Shown here one piece after another: positions 17,496-26,943 of a stretch of 64,000 nt of DNA; position 1 is the first letter of the stretch, and every line of letters begins with the position of its first letter. The translations under genes were made by a program, and so were the position numbers. Origin of the DNA: Spirochaetaceae bacterium (GTDB lineage: Bacteria; Spirochaetota; Leptospiria; Leptospirales; Leptonemataceae); contig PBUB01000002.1 of the NCBI GenBank assembly GCA_002729885.1, positions 361,707 to 425,706 of the forward strand, given 5' to 3'. Below the pieces are notes generated by a model, which had not been told where the DNA came from, did no database searches, and saw only the letters and a program-made list of their open reading frames with translations.

Positions 17496-19121
17496 TTAGG
17501 AGTTGAAAGCCAGTACGGCAGCACCGCCGGCAGGAATGGTAAGTTTGTTTCCTTCCAGGGTTGCATCCTGCAGGGTGAAGAGCAAAGCCGGATCTTTAAT
17601 GCTCTGCGGAAGTTCAATACTATGATTCTTGCTTCCAAAGTTCATTGCAATAAGGGCTGCGCTGGACTCTGCTTTTCGCTGAAATACTACCAGATCCCGG
17701 GGAATTCCTTCCTCCAGCAGGCTCAACGTTCCAATGCGAAGGGCTCGATGTTCTTTACGAATCTTCAGTAGATCCTGATGAGTGCGAAGCAGTGAGCTCT
17801 GGTCCTTTTTTTGTTTGTCTACATTGCATTGGGAAAAATCTGCATGGACCGGTAACCAGGGTTTCCCTTCGCTGAAACCCGCATTTTTTGAGGCATCCCA
17901 TTGCATGGGAGTTCTGCATCCATCGCGATTGATATAGAGCTTGAGCCATCTGGCCACCCGAGCGGGCAACCACCAGTAGGGATGAGCGGCGGCATCCAGC
18001 GCGCCGCGATGGGGAAATTCACCGTCTGGAATTCCCAGCTCATCGCCATAATAGGTTATGGGAACTCCTCGGGCTGTATATTGCAACACGGCCAGGAGAT
18101 GAGCTCGCTTCTGGTCTTTTCCAATTCGGCTCATATATCTTCGCCGATCATGGTTGCCCACAGAAAGCGTTGGAAGATAAGGAGGCGGGTATTCCTTTTC
18201 GTAGTAGTTCAGAATGCTTCGAACGTCGCTGGCCTTGAATCTATGAAGATGGATCAAATCAAAGAGCAGGATAAGATTCAGTCCATCCTGGTTTTCTCCA
18301 AGATATTTTTTCACCACTCCTTTTCCGAATACTTCGCCTACAACGAATCGCTCCGGACTGTATTCATCTATGAGACTTCGCACCTCTTTTGCCAGCTCAA
18401 ACGTCTCCGGCCTGTTCAGGTTATACTCCAGCTTTTGAAAATATCCCTCATCAAAGTCTGCGTTGGGAACGTACTTCCAGCTGAAGGGATTATCTCGAAA
18501 CTGTTCGTCTTTAAAGATGCTGTGAAAGATATCCAGGCGATAGCCATCCACGCCCTGGTCCAGCCAGTACCGGACAGTGTCGAACATAGCCTTTTTTACT
18601 TCAGGATTGCGAAAGTTAAGGTCCGGCTGAAAATCCAGAAAGTTGTGATAATACCATTGATCTGTTTTCTTATCGTAAGTCCATCCGGAGCCGCCGGGTA
18701 GACAGGCCCAGTTATTGGGCGGCTTCTTACCTTTTCCATCTTTCCAGATATAGAAGTCCCTTCTTGCGTTCCCTTTGCTGGACCGGGACTCTTGAAACCA
18801 GGAGTGTTCATCGGAAGTATGATTCAGGATCATATCGAAGATGATTTTCATTCCTCGCTTATGGGTTTCCTGAATGAGCTGCAGGGCATCATCCACGGTA
18901 CCATACTCGGGCGCGATCTGGTAGTAGTCGCTAATATCGTATCCAAAGTCGCGCTGAGGACTTTGATAGTGCGGAGAAAGCCAGATTGTCTCAAATCCCA
19001 TTTCCTGGATATAATCCAGCTTTTGTATAATTCCCGGTAAATCTCCGATTCCATCTCCGTTGGAATCAAAAAATGATCTGGGATAGATCTGGTATATAGT
19101 GGTTTCCTTCCACCAGGGCAT
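17496..19121 (-). CDS. GH13 alpha-glucosidase / oligo-1,6-glucosidase
   Basis: This protein of about 541 residues begins MPWWKETTIYQIYPRSF, the usual opening of GH13 exo-acting alpha-glucosidases. Catalytic-barrel regions are complete: FDMILNHTSDEHSWF (region I), DGYRLDIFHS (region II nucleophile Asp), VVGEVFGKG (acid/base Glu) and SVGNHDRRR (region IV, stabilising Asp). A C-terminal beta domain follows. It should release glucose from malto- or isomalto-oligosaccharides, or act on trehalose/sucrose-type substrates. No signal peptide is seen, so it is probably cytosolic. A TTG start at 19199 overlapping msrB is possible, but the ATG at 19121 matches family N-termini. msrB is 61 bases upstream on the same strand. 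Confidence 0.9.
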   Translation of the reverse strand: MPWWKETTIYQIYPRSFFDSNGDGIGDLPGIIQKLDYIQEMGFETIWLSPHYQSPQRDFGYDISDYYQIAPEYGTVDDALQLIQETHKRGMKIIFDMILNHTSDEHSWFQESRSSKGNARRDFYIWKDGKGKKPPNNWACLPGGSGWTYDKKTDQWYYHNFLDFQPDLNFRNPEVKKAMFDTVRYWLDQGVDGYRLDIFHSIFKDEQFRDNPFSWKYVPNADFDEGYFQKLEYNLNRPETFELAKEVRSLIDEYSPERFVVGEVFGKGVVKKYLGENQDGLNLILLFDLIHLHRFKASDVRSILNYYEKEYPPPYLPTLSVGNHDRRRYMSRIGKDQKRAHLLAVLQYTARGVPITYYGDELGIPDGEFPHRGALDAAAHPYWWLPARVARWLKLYINRDGCRTPMQWDASKNAGFSEGKPWLPVHADFSQCNVDKQKKDQSSLLRTHQDLLKIRKEHRALRIGTLSLLEEGIPRDLVVFQRKAESSAALIAMNFGSKNHSIELPQSIKDPALLFTLQDATLEGNKLTIPAGGAAVLAFNS

Positions 19122-19182
19122 TGGATTCAAATTGAAGCTCTCGTTGCGCGTATTGGATTCAGACCGCTCGCGGCGGTGGCGC

Positions 19183-19578
19183 TCACTGTCTGGGTTCAAA
19201 TTTCAGTGACAAGGAATTAATGCAGTATCTCTGTCCTGTTGGCTTTGGCCCATCGGGAAACACATGACCCAGATGCGCATCGCACTTACTGCAAAGGACC
19301 TCTGTGCGAAGCATGCCATGGGATGCATCTTCCTTGCTGGCCACAGCATCCGCATCTGATGGCTGCCAGAAACTGGGCCATCCGCTGCCGGATTCGTATT
19401 TTTCATCCGAACGAAATAACTCTTCACCGCAGCAAACGCATCGATACACACCTTCCTCTTTGTTGTCCCAGTATCTTCCGGTAAAGGCCCGCTCCGTTCC
19501 ACCCTGCCTGGCAACCTGGTATTCTTCCGGGCTGAGCTGTTCTTTCCATTCTGCTTCTGATTTTTGAATCTTGCTCAT
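19183..19578 (-). CDS. msrB: Peptide-methionine (R)-S-oxide reductase
   Basis: The product has 131 residues from the ATG at 19578 ([12 protein letters not shown]). It shows the MsrB plan: [13 protein letters not shown] and [17 protein letters not shown] give the two CxxC structural zinc pairs, [10 protein letters not shown] is the substrate-binding loop, and [11 protein letters not shown] carries the catalytic cysteine. It reduces the R-epimer of methionine sulfoxide in proteins, a repair step after oxidative damage. No signal peptide is present, so it acts in the cytosol. The frame is open 21 bases further to 19599, but family alignments begin at the MSKIQ region. It is likely co-transcribed with the glucosidase gene. 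Confidence 0.93.
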   Translation of the reverse strand: MSKIQKSEAEWKEQLSPEEYQVARQGGTERAFTGRYWDNKEEGVYRCVCCGEELFRSDEKYESGSGWPSFWQPSDADAVASKEDASHGMLRTEVLCSKCDAHLGHVFPDGPKPTGQRYCINSLSLKFEPRQ

Positions 19579-19630
19579 AGATCTAAAAAAGCAATGCATC
19601 CGCAGATAGGTCTATCATTTTAGACTCAGG

Positions 19631-20440
19631 ATGATGGCAGATCTGCTTTCCCTGGATTTTTTTGTTCGTTCCTTAATTCTTACTGGAATGGTGGCCTTCT
19701 TTGCAGGCTATTACGGCGTTTTTGTTGTTCAGCGGCAGATGAGCTTTCTGGGCTCCGGTCTGGCCCATGCTGCCTTTGGAAGTGTTGCCCTGGCCATCCT
19801 GCTGGATACAGAGCCTCTCTATATTGCTGTGCCTTTTACCCTGCTGGGTGCAAGTTTGATCCATTGGCTGGGCAAAAAGGGACTGAGTGCCGATTCTTCC
19901 ACCGGCATACTCTTTTCCGTAAGCATGGCTCTGGGAATTCTGTTTCTTTCCATGCGAAACAGCTTTGGCCAGGATGCATTCGCCTATCTTTTTGGATCGG
20001 TGCTGTATGTAGAAACCATGGATCTGTGGATCGCTGGCGCTTTATTTTGGATTACGGTGGGCAGCTTCGCATTCTGGGGGCACTGGGCTTATGCCGGTCT
20101 GGACTCGGAGCTTGCAAGAAGCGATGGACAGAAAGTGGATCTGATGGAGTGGCTTCTGGTCTCTCTTCTGGCGCTGGTCATAGTTCTCTCCATCAAATTG
20201 ATTGGAGCTGTCTTGATTACCAGTTTTCTGGTTCTGCCTGCATCGGCGGCGCGCATGGTAAGTCGTAGTTTTGCCAGAATGACTGTTCTATCGATTCTTT
20301 TTTCTGTAATCGGAGCCTTTGCAGGATTGTTTATTAGCGCCTTCGCCGGGACTCCGGCCAGTGCAGCCATTGTGCTGGTGCATTGCGGTATTCTGGGACT
20401 GTGCCTGTTCTTTCAGGCAACGTTCAGCCGGAGCGTATAG
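19631..20440 (+). CDS. znuB: Metal ABC transporter permease (ZnuB/ABC-3 family)
   Basis: This 269-residue membrane protein has about eight hydrophobic segments. It carries ABC-3 family landmarks: GYYGVFVVQRQMSFLGSGLAH near the N-terminus, the following GxSLIHWLGKK-type region, and LIGAVLITSFLVLPASAARM in the middle. It forms the inner-membrane channel for zinc or manganese and should pair with ZnuA/ZnuC encoded at 14465-16197. It is unusual that the permease gene is separated from its partners by three minus-strand genes. Its 3' end overlaps the convergent GGDEF-EAL gene by 17 bases. The start may be the first or second Met (19631 or 19634). Confidence 0.9.
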   Translation: MMADLLSLDFFVRSLILTGMVAFFAGYYGVFVVQRQMSFLGSGLAHAAFGSVALAILLDTEPLYIAVPFTLLGASLIHWLGKKGLSADSSTGILFSVSMALGILFLSMRNSFGQDAFAYLFGSVLYVETMDLWIAGALFWITVGSFAFWGHWAYAGLDSELARSDGQKVDLMEWLLVSLLALVIVLSIKLIGAVLITSFLVLPASAARMVSRSFARMTVLSILFSVIGAFAGLFISAFAGTPASAAIVLVHCGILGLCLFFQATFSRSV

Positions 20441-23357
20441 CTTCATCGCCGGACTGTAGATACTCCAGAAATGGCATGGGTCTGGAAATGTAGTAGCCCT
20501 GACCGTACTCCACGCCCATTTCAGCAAGCTTTTCCATTACATCTCGGGTCTCTACATACTCTCCAATGACTTTGATGTTCAATGCCTGGCCCAGTTCTCG
20601 AATTGAGCGGATCATGGCAAGATCCACCGGGTCGTCGCAAATATCTCTTACAAAAATTCCATCGATCTTTAGAATATCTACGGGTAGAGTCTTTAGATAT
20701 GCGAAAGAGGATAGTCCGGAGCCAAAGTCATCCAGGGCAAAATGAGCTCCCAGGGATTTTACTGCAGAAATAAATTTCATGGCGCTGGCCATGTTCGCAA
20801 CGGCGGCCGTTTCCGTAATTTCAAAGCAGAGTTTTCCCGGTTCAATATTGCTTTCGCGAATGGCCTGTAGCAGGAATTCCCTGAAATCCTCATCTCCCAG
20901 GGTTGCGCCGGACAGATTAATGGTGAAAAAGTTAAAATCCTGGAGACTGTCAGGATTGCCTTCGCTATATCCCTTCAATATTTCAAAGAACCGGCCCACA
21001 ATGTGGCGATCCAGACGCGACATGAGCCCAAAGCGCTCTACCGCAGGTACAAACATTCCAGGAGCTACCAGGTTGTTTCCGGACTTCATTCGCACCAGTA
21101 TTTCGCACTGATGTCCGGTTCCCCCCTGGAGATCCGCTATAGGCTGACAGTACAGTTCAAAGTTTCCTGCTTCCAGAGATTCCTGAACCTGGTTTACCCA
21201 TTCCATTTCTGCCCTTCGCCTGGTGAGGGCTTCGTCATCCGGATGAAAAATATGAATTCTCTGTCGGCCCAGTTCCTTGGCAGCATAGCAGGCTGTGTCT
21301 GCATCTCGCAGAATCTGAGTTTCATTTTCTGCGAATTCATCTATGAATACGACACCTATGCTGCATCCTACTGTGAAGATTTTGTCTTCCCAGACAAAGC
21401 GAAACTCCTGAACGGCATCTTTTATTCCGTTCAGGCAATTCATGGTATCTTCCAGATTCGAATCATGCAGTAGAATTCCAAACTCATCGCCCCCGAGCCT
21501 GGCCAGTACATCTCCGGCGGGCATTAGCTTTCGCATGATCTGCGATAGCTGCCTCAGCAACTGATCTCCGGCCGAATGACCGCTGGTATCGTTTACTACT
21601 TTGAACTGATCCAGGTCCACGTAGGCAAAAGCATGAATTCCTTTTCGATTTCTGGCGGATTGAATGGCATCATCTAGAAATACCTTGAAACGGTTTCTAT
21701 TGATGAGTTCGGTTAATGGATCGTGATTTGCCTGATGCGCAAGGATTCTGGCAATCTCCCGATGCTGGGTAATGTTGCGAAAGATATAGGTAGTGCCTAT
21801 CCACTGTCCACGGTGGTCTTCCATCTTCGAAGATGTAATCTCGATGATGACTTCGCTGTCATCCTTGCGCAATAGAATGGCTTCCTGTCGCCTGGCGCCT
21901 TCTCCGGAAGGCTCAAGCTGTTCCAGATCCAGCCATTCCCTGGTCTCTTCGTCCATCAATCGCAGTACATCCTGCACGGAAATTCCCGATTGTTTCCTGG
22001 CTCGCTTTACTGCTTCTTCTGATTCCAGAGGATCCGTAAGAGAAGACAGGGGAGCAAGTTTTTGAACTCCTCCACCGGACCATCCGGTGAGCTTCTGCGC
22101 CGCAGGATTCATATATTCGATTTCGCCGGATCGGTCCGCAGAAATAACGCCTTCGGAAATAGAGTTCAAGGTAATGCCCATCCATTCCCGGGCGGCCTGC
22201 AGTTCTTCTACAATCCTTTCTCGGTCGCTGATGTCTCGCATGATGGTGCTGAAGACTTCTGGATTGTGCTCTTTATGCGAAATGATGATCTGCGAGCAGG
22301 GCACTTCTCGTCCATCCGGCCTTCGCACAGAGGTTCTACCCTTCCAGATTCCTTTTTCTCTGGCCGCCGGGATAGCTTCCTGAAAAATGAAGCGAGCCAC
22401 TTCTGCGGAGTGGAATTCTGGAATCTTTAGCTCAGCCGGATCCAGATCCAGGCTTGCTCCAATGAATTCGCGTCCGGCGCGATTCATAAAAAGATGCTTT
22501 CCTGATTCGTCGGCGATGGCGATGATATCGGTGGTGTTATCCACTACATATCGCAGTCGCTCCATCTGGCGTTCTGCTTCAACGCGGGCGCTAATATCTC
22601 TTACACTGACCAGATAAAATCCATGTCCGGCCATTTGCATGGGAACTCCTGAGATATCCCCTTCAAAGCGGCTTCCGTCCACTCGAATACCGGAGCCCTT
22701 TCCGGATAGCTTGCGACCCATTCGCACCGCCCGGGCAATCAGCTCCACCGGTCGGTTGGCTTCTGGAATCAAAAGATCACGTATTCCGCGATCAATCAGG
22801 TCTTCGCGGCCGCCTCTATGAAATCTACATGCTGTGGGGTTGATGTCAATTAAGACCCCGTCGCGGGTAAACAGGTATAGACCTTCTGCAGAGTTCTGAA
22901 AGATTCCCAGGTAGCGATGCTCCGCCTCTTCCAGAGCCCGGACCGCATCCATTTCCTTTGTTAGATCTATGCCCATTCCTACAATGTAAATTGTAGAATC
23001 GATCTTTACCGTTCGGCCGGTAAGCAGGAATGGTATCAGTTCACCGGATTTTGTGCGAATAGGGGCCTGCAGGCTTGCTTCGCCGGTGGTAATGGCTTTC
23101 TCAATTGCTCTGGCCATTACATCTTTATACGATGAATCAGTGAATTCCAGGGCATGCCGGCTTCGAATCTCTGATGGACTGTATCCCGTTAACTGTGAGA
23201 AACGAGAGTTAAAGTCCAGCATATTGGCATCTGCATCCAGAACATAGAAAATCCCGGGCAGAGATTCAATCAATGCTGTGGTAAGTTGCACTTCTCCCGC
23301 TCCGGAGAAATGGGAGACGATCCAATCGCCTGCGGCCTGTGAGGTCCTTTCCTGCAT
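20424..23357 (-). CDS. PAS-GGDEF-EAL cyclic-di-GMP signalling protein
   Basis: This 977-residue protein has no membrane segment. Four PAS-like sensor domains come first (about residues 25-130, 150-255, 275-385 and 400-520). A GGDEF domain follows (about 550-710, motif RLGGDEFG intact) and then an EAL domain (about 730-970). The EAL signature reads EIL rather than EAL (CEILVRM), but its other catalytic residues are present: NLSGATL, FEITETAAV, ALDDFGSGLSSFAYL, ILKIDGIFV and GEYVET. The protein should therefore be able to make and/or degrade c-di-GMP under PAS control. The RxxD inhibitory site upstream of GGDEF is not present. The 3' end overlaps znuB by 17 bases. Confidence 0.9.
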   Translation of the reverse strand: MQERTSQAAGDWIVSHFSGAGEVQLTTALIESLPGIFYVLDADANMLDFNSRFSQLTGYSPSEIRSRHALEFTDSSYKDVMARAIEKAITTGEASLQAPIRTKSGELIPFLLTGRTVKIDSTIYIVGMGIDLTKEMDAVRALEEAEHRYLGIFQNSAEGLYLFTRDGVLIDINPTACRFHRGGREDLIDRGIRDLLIPEANRPVELIARAVRMGRKLSGKGSGIRVDGSRFEGDISGVPMQMAGHGFYLVSVRDISARVEAERQMERLRYVVDNTTDIIAIADESGKHLFMNRAGREFIGASLDLDPAELKIPEFHSAEVARFIFQEAIPAAREKGIWKGRTSVRRPDGREVPCSQIIISHKEHNPEVFSTIMRDISDRERIVEELQAAREWMGITLNSISEGVISADRSGEIEYMNPAAQKLTGWSGGGVQKLAPLSSLTDPLESEEAVKRARKQSGISVQDVLRLMDEETREWLDLEQLEPSGEGARRQEAILLRKDDSEVIIEITSSKMEDHRGQWIGTTYIFRNITQHREIARILAHQANHDPLTELINRNRFKVFLDDAIQSARNRKGIHAFAYVDLDQFKVVNDTSGHSAGDQLLRQLSQIMRKLMPAGDVLARLGGDEFGILLHDSNLEDTMNCLNGIKDAVQEFRFVWEDKIFTVGCSIGVVFIDEFAENETQILRDADTACYAAKELGRQRIHIFHPDDEALTRRRAEMEWVNQVQESLEAGNFELYCQPIADLQGGTGHQCEILVRMKSGNNLVAPGMFVPAVERFGLMSRLDRHIVGRFFEILKGYSEGNPDSLQDFNFFTINLSGATLGDEDFREFLLQAIRESNIEPGKLCFEITETAAVANMASAMKFISAVKSLGAHFALDDFGSGLSSFAYLKTLPVDILKIDGIFVRDICDDPVDLAMIRSIRELGQALNIKVIGEYVETRDVMEKLAEMGVEYGQGYYISRPMPFLEYLQSGDEAIRSG

Positions 23358-23370
23358 ATATTTACGGGAT

Positions 23371-24753
23371 CTATTCCTGCCCTTCGTCTATTCTCTCTAG
23401 AAGAACTGCCTGCTCCATATGGCCTGTGTAGGGAAAGCAGTCCGCCAGGACTGCATAAACAGGTTTATAGCTCTTCTTCAGTAATTCTAGATCACTTAAC
23501 TGAGTATCGGGGTTACATGATATATATAGCATATACGGTGCTGGTCTGGCATCGGCAATTAGTTTGCAGAGCCGGTTCGAAATTCCTGCTCTAGGAGGAT
23601 CGGCAATGATAAGATGGGAATTCAAGTCTACACTGGACTCCGGTTTATTTAAGTCCACCGCCTGAAAGTTTGTCTTAATCCCCGAATCCTGGAATCTTTT
23701 CTCAGCCTCTATAACGGCCGATTCAATAAACTCGTAACCAGCTATTTCCTTTATCCCGGGCCATCGGTGCGCCAGTACGGAAGAAAGAACTCCGGCACCG
23801 CAGTACAGATCCACAATCTTGATACCAGAAGAATCATTGGCGGATTCCAGCAGGGGATCCAGGATCTCTTTGCTTTTTTCCAGGATGCGTTCGAAAAGAC
23901 CTGTGAATGCCACCGGATTGGGCTGGAAAAAAGAGTCGTACGGCACGGAAAACTCCAACCCTGCCAGGCTCTCATCGTAACCTGCTTTTCCCAGTAGCGC
24001 ATGGCCCCCTGGTGTGCAGGAAAGATCCTGCCCTGGCTCTGTCACGGTTTCAACCAGGTGTAGCGGAAAACCGGTGCTTTGATTTCTATTTTCTACCCAG
24101 CTTTTTAGTTCGGTGAGAAATTCCGTAGCTACGGGTTCTCCGGAAGTGGTGAGTACTATAACTCCAGATACAGATCCGATTCGCAGGGTTACATACTTGA
24201 GCCAGCCAGATTCCGTGGTTCGATCCCAGCCGGTGGATGGAAATCTCTGGAGTAGTTCCTGGCATTTAGCAAGGATTTCCTCTCCTGGAGCCCTCAGAAC
24301 CGGACACTCATTCAGGGACAATATCGTTTCAAAATCCTGGGGAGGACGGAGGCCTACGTCCGTTCCATTTACAGCAAAGTCCATGCGATTGCGAAAATGT
24401 TCCTTTTCCGGGGCCGGCAGTAATTCCGGTGTCAGACCGAAATGCTGCTGCATCTTATGCTCAACGGGGGCCGATTTCCATTTCCACTGGAAATCGTATT
24501 CCAGATGTCTGGCCCTGCATCCGCCACAGATTCCTGCATGCTGACATCCTGATTGGGCCGAAAGCTGGATTCCTTCCGGTGGATTTTCTGCTTTTTCAAT
24601 ATGTACTACCTGAAATTTGCTTTTTCTTCCTTTTCTCAGTATTCTAAACTGAACAAGGTCTCCGGGAAGAGCAAATGGGACAGAATACTTCTTCCGCTTG
24701 AACTCCATTTCCCCTTCAAGTTTTTCATTTAACCTCTGAACCGGTAGCGCCAT
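23371..24753 (-). CDS. 23S rRNA (uracil-C5)-methyltransferase, RlmD/RumA family
   Basis: This 460-residue protein contains an N-terminal TRAM RNA-binding domain (about 10-60), a four-cysteine cluster CQHAGICGGCRARH (about 70-85) typical of the [4Fe-4S] site of RlmD-type enzymes, and a C-terminal SAM-dependent methyltransferase domain. The latter has VDLYCGAGVLSSVLAH (SAM loop), IIADPPRAGISN and LYISCNPDTQLSDL, which holds the catalytic Cys. These enzymes form m5U in 23S rRNA; which uridine is modified cannot be told from sequence alone. The ATG at 24753 is followed by MALPVQRL. The gene is divergent from the Pro/Glu-rich protein at 24802. Confidence 0.88.
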   Translation of the reverse strand: MALPVQRLNEKLEGEMEFKRKKYSVPFALPGDLVQFRILRKGRKSKFQVVHIEKAENPPEGIQLSAQSGCQHAGICGGCRARHLEYDFQWKWKSAPVEHKMQQHFGLTPELLPAPEKEHFRNRMDFAVNGTDVGLRPPQDFETILSLNECPVLRAPGEEILAKCQELLQRFPSTGWDRTTESGWLKYVTLRIGSVSGVIVLTTSGEPVATEFLTELKSWVENRNQSTGFPLHLVETVTEPGQDLSCTPGGHALLGKAGYDESLAGLEFSVPYDSFFQPNPVAFTGLFERILEKSKEILDPLLESANDSSGIKIVDLYCGAGVLSSVLAHRWPGIKEIAGYEFIESAVIEAEKRFQDSGIKTNFQAVDLNKPESSVDLNSHLIIADPPRAGISNRLCKLIADARPAPYMLYISCNPDTQLSDLELLKKSYKPVYAVLADCFPYTGHMEQAVLLERIDEGQE

Positions 24754-24801
24754 GCGTCAAATTCTCACCTCTGTCTGACGATTCTATAGAAAAGAAATTT
24801 C

Positions 24802-26943
24802 ATGGAATGGATTCTGCTATTATTACTGGGTGGCCTGGCCGCCGGAACAGCCTTCTGGGCTGCAGGAGGGAAGGAAGATGATTCCCAGGATTTGCCGCGT
24901 GGTACTGGACCCAGAAGTAGTCCGGACCTACCAGAGGCAGGTGGCTCGGGTCAGGGCAGGGATCGGGGCCAGCCGGTGGTTATCGGCTCGGGCAGCAAGG
25001 AAGAGGCAGCCCAGGCCATTCGCCAGGCGTTTGAAAGTGCGCCCGATTCTGTGCAGGGAAAATTACTCCAGGGAGAACCTCAGAAAGTTCAGGAGACCCT
25101 GGATAAACTAAAAGAAGAGAGACGACAGAGAAGGCGAAAGCCTCTAAAAGTGAGCTACGGCACTGACGAAATTGTGCCTCGTTCATCGCCTCATGCACAC
25201 CATCGTCGGCCATTGCAAAGTGCAGAAGCTCTGGTGGAAAACCAGCAGGCAGATGAAGCGCTTTCCATCTATCAAAGAGTTATGAAGCGCATCCCGGACG
25301 AAGCGCCCCGGGAAAAGATCAATGCCAACATAGAAGATATTAAGCGATGGCAGGAAGGCCTGGATCTGGAAGAGGATGAGGGCTTCGAGTTTCCAGAGAT
25401 CATTATTCCTCTGACTACTCAGGCTCTGGCTCTGGAAAACCTGAGCGAAGGTCTGCGAAACCTTTCCGATACACTTTCCAGACAGATAGGCGAAGCACTG
25501 GCTCAGGCTCTGGCAAGACAACCCATCCAGGGGCAATTCTCCGGTGATCTACGTAGCGGTGGAGCTCCGGCTTCTGGCCCTTCGTCGCCACCTCAGGCAC
25601 CTTCGCAAGGATCTGCCAGTCCGTCCGCTGCACCGGCTGCAGCACCCTCGGCGCCGGCGGCGTCCGGCCCTGTAACCTCTGGCCCTGTAACCTCTGGCCC
25701 GGCTGTTGCAACAGGTACTACCTCCTTTGCACCGGTGGGCTATTCAACCGCTGAGGTTCCCCCTGGCATTCCACAAGTTGCTGTTCCCTCTGCTGCTGTG
25801 CCTACCGGAGAAATCGTCCAGGGATATGAGCCTACCGAGTATCACGATTACGGATTCCATGGCCTGGATGTGGATGAGATCGGTAACGTTCGCACAGATG
25901 GATGGACGGACGCTGACTTTGAAAGGGAATGGGAAAAGTATAAGAATCTTCCTGCGTTTGATAGGCGATCCGGAAAGGAGCGAAGGAGCGGTACCGACCG
26001 TAGAGGCAAGCCGGATCCCAAGCGACCGGATCGAAGATCCGGAGAAGATCGCAGAAAGAAGGATCTTTTCAAAGAGCGCGATGAATTCCTGAAGAAACTC
26101 GAGAAGCATCGAGAGAATAAAAAGAAACTAGAAGAACTCAAGAAAAAGCCACCGGAGCCTGTAAGATTTCCTGGCGCCCCTGTGGCCGCAGCTCCGGAAA
26201 CGGAGAAAGATGAAACGGTCATTCGCATTGAGAATGCAAGAATCGAGATTGGGGAATGGCCAGCTCGCGGCGAACCGGAAGAGAAGAGAGAAGAGGAGCC
26301 AGAACCGGAGCGTGAACTGAAGGCCGAGCCCGAACCGGAGCCCGAGCCAGAACCAGAGCCCGAACCTGAACCCGAGCCCGAGCCGGAAGATGAATCCGAA
26401 CCTGAGACTCAAAAAATTGATCATGTGGCCGCCACGGATCTGGAGCCCCTGGGATTTCCTTCGCCTCTGGAGGATGATCATGCGGCAGAGGAGAAGACAG
26501 AAGGTCAGGAACCCATGGAAACCAGAAGCTCCATGGGAGAAGGGGACGATGAGCTGGGCGAAGGAGTGGAAGCTGCGGAATTCCCGGATTCTCCTCCGGA
26601 AGAGCCGCAGCAGGTGCAGGAAATTCGAGGGGTTCTGGAACTCAAGCCACCGGATGAAGACGATGCTCCTTTCCTTACACTTACATACGATTTTGCCAAG
26701 ATTCCGGACTCATTCAAGCTCAGTAGAGATTATCATACCATGGAGTATGCTTACTACAAATACAAACCCATGCTGATCAAGGCTCAGGAATTTACGCGTA
26801 GAAAGATGCTCAAGAATGCATTGAATTATTATCGAGTGATCAAGTCGCAGAACATTCCTCCAGAGTTTAAAAGGATGATCAATCGAAACATCCGGGATAT
26901 CACCGATTATCTGGAGAAATTCTTGATGAGTCGAAGCGAATGA
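24802..26943 (+). CDS. Membrane-anchored Pro/Glu-rich protein with helical repeat ends
   Basis: This 713-residue protein starts with a single hydrophobic segment (MEWILLLLLGGLAAGTAFW), likely a membrane anchor. Residues ~100-200 and the last ~80 residues form TPR-like helix pairs (AEALVENQQADEALSIYQR and AQEFTRRKMLKNALNYYRV). Between them lie a Pro/Ala/Ser-rich linker with two exact 15-base repeats (SGPVT, around 25667-25700), an Arg-rich block of D/RRSG motifs (about 395-425), and a Pro-Glu repeat (PEPEPEPE, about 510-530). It is not recognised as a named family. The layout suggests an envelope-spanning scaffold. Its stop overlaps the next gene's start by four bases (ATGA), so it is coupled to the transporter gene. 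Confidence 0.65.
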   Translation: MEWILLLLLGGLAAGTAFWAAGGKEDDSQDLPRGTGPRSSPDLPEAGGSGQGRDRGQPVVIGSGSKEEAAQAIRQAFESAPDSVQGKLLQGEPQKVQETLDKLKEERRQRRRKPLKVSYGTDEIVPRSSPHAHHRRPLQSAEALVENQQADEALSIYQRVMKRIPDEAPREKINANIEDIKRWQEGLDLEEDEGFEFPEIIIPLTTQALALENLSEGLRNLSDTLSRQIGEALAQALARQPIQGQFSGDLRSGGAPASGPSSPPQAPSQGSASPSAAPAAAPSAPAASGPVTSGPVTSGPAVATGTTSFAPVGYSTAEVPPGIPQVAVPSAAVPTGEIVQGYEPTEYHDYGFHGLDVDEIGNVRTDGWTDADFEREWEKYKNLPAFDRRSGKERRSGTDRRGKPDPKRPDRRSGEDRRKKDLFKERDEFLKKLEKHRENKKKLEELKKKPPEPVRFPGAPVAAAPETEKDETVIRIENARIEIGEWPARGEPEEKREEEPEPERELKAEPEPEPEPEPEPEPEPEPEPEDESEPETQKIDHVAATDLEPLGFPSPLEDDHAAEEKTEGQEPMETRSSMGEGDDELGEGVEAAEFPDSPPEEPQQVQEIRGVLELKPPDEDDAPFLTLTYDFAKIPDSFKLSRDYHTMEYAYYKYKPMLIKAQEFTRRKMLKNALNYYRVIKSQNIPPEFKRMINRNIRDITDYLEKFLMSRSE

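Noticed and set aside
17901..18701. 266-residue plus-strand open frame inside the alpha-glucosidase gene
   Set aside because: It is a frame shadow; the minus strand here encodes a protein with complete GH13 motifs, and the plus frame has no family features.
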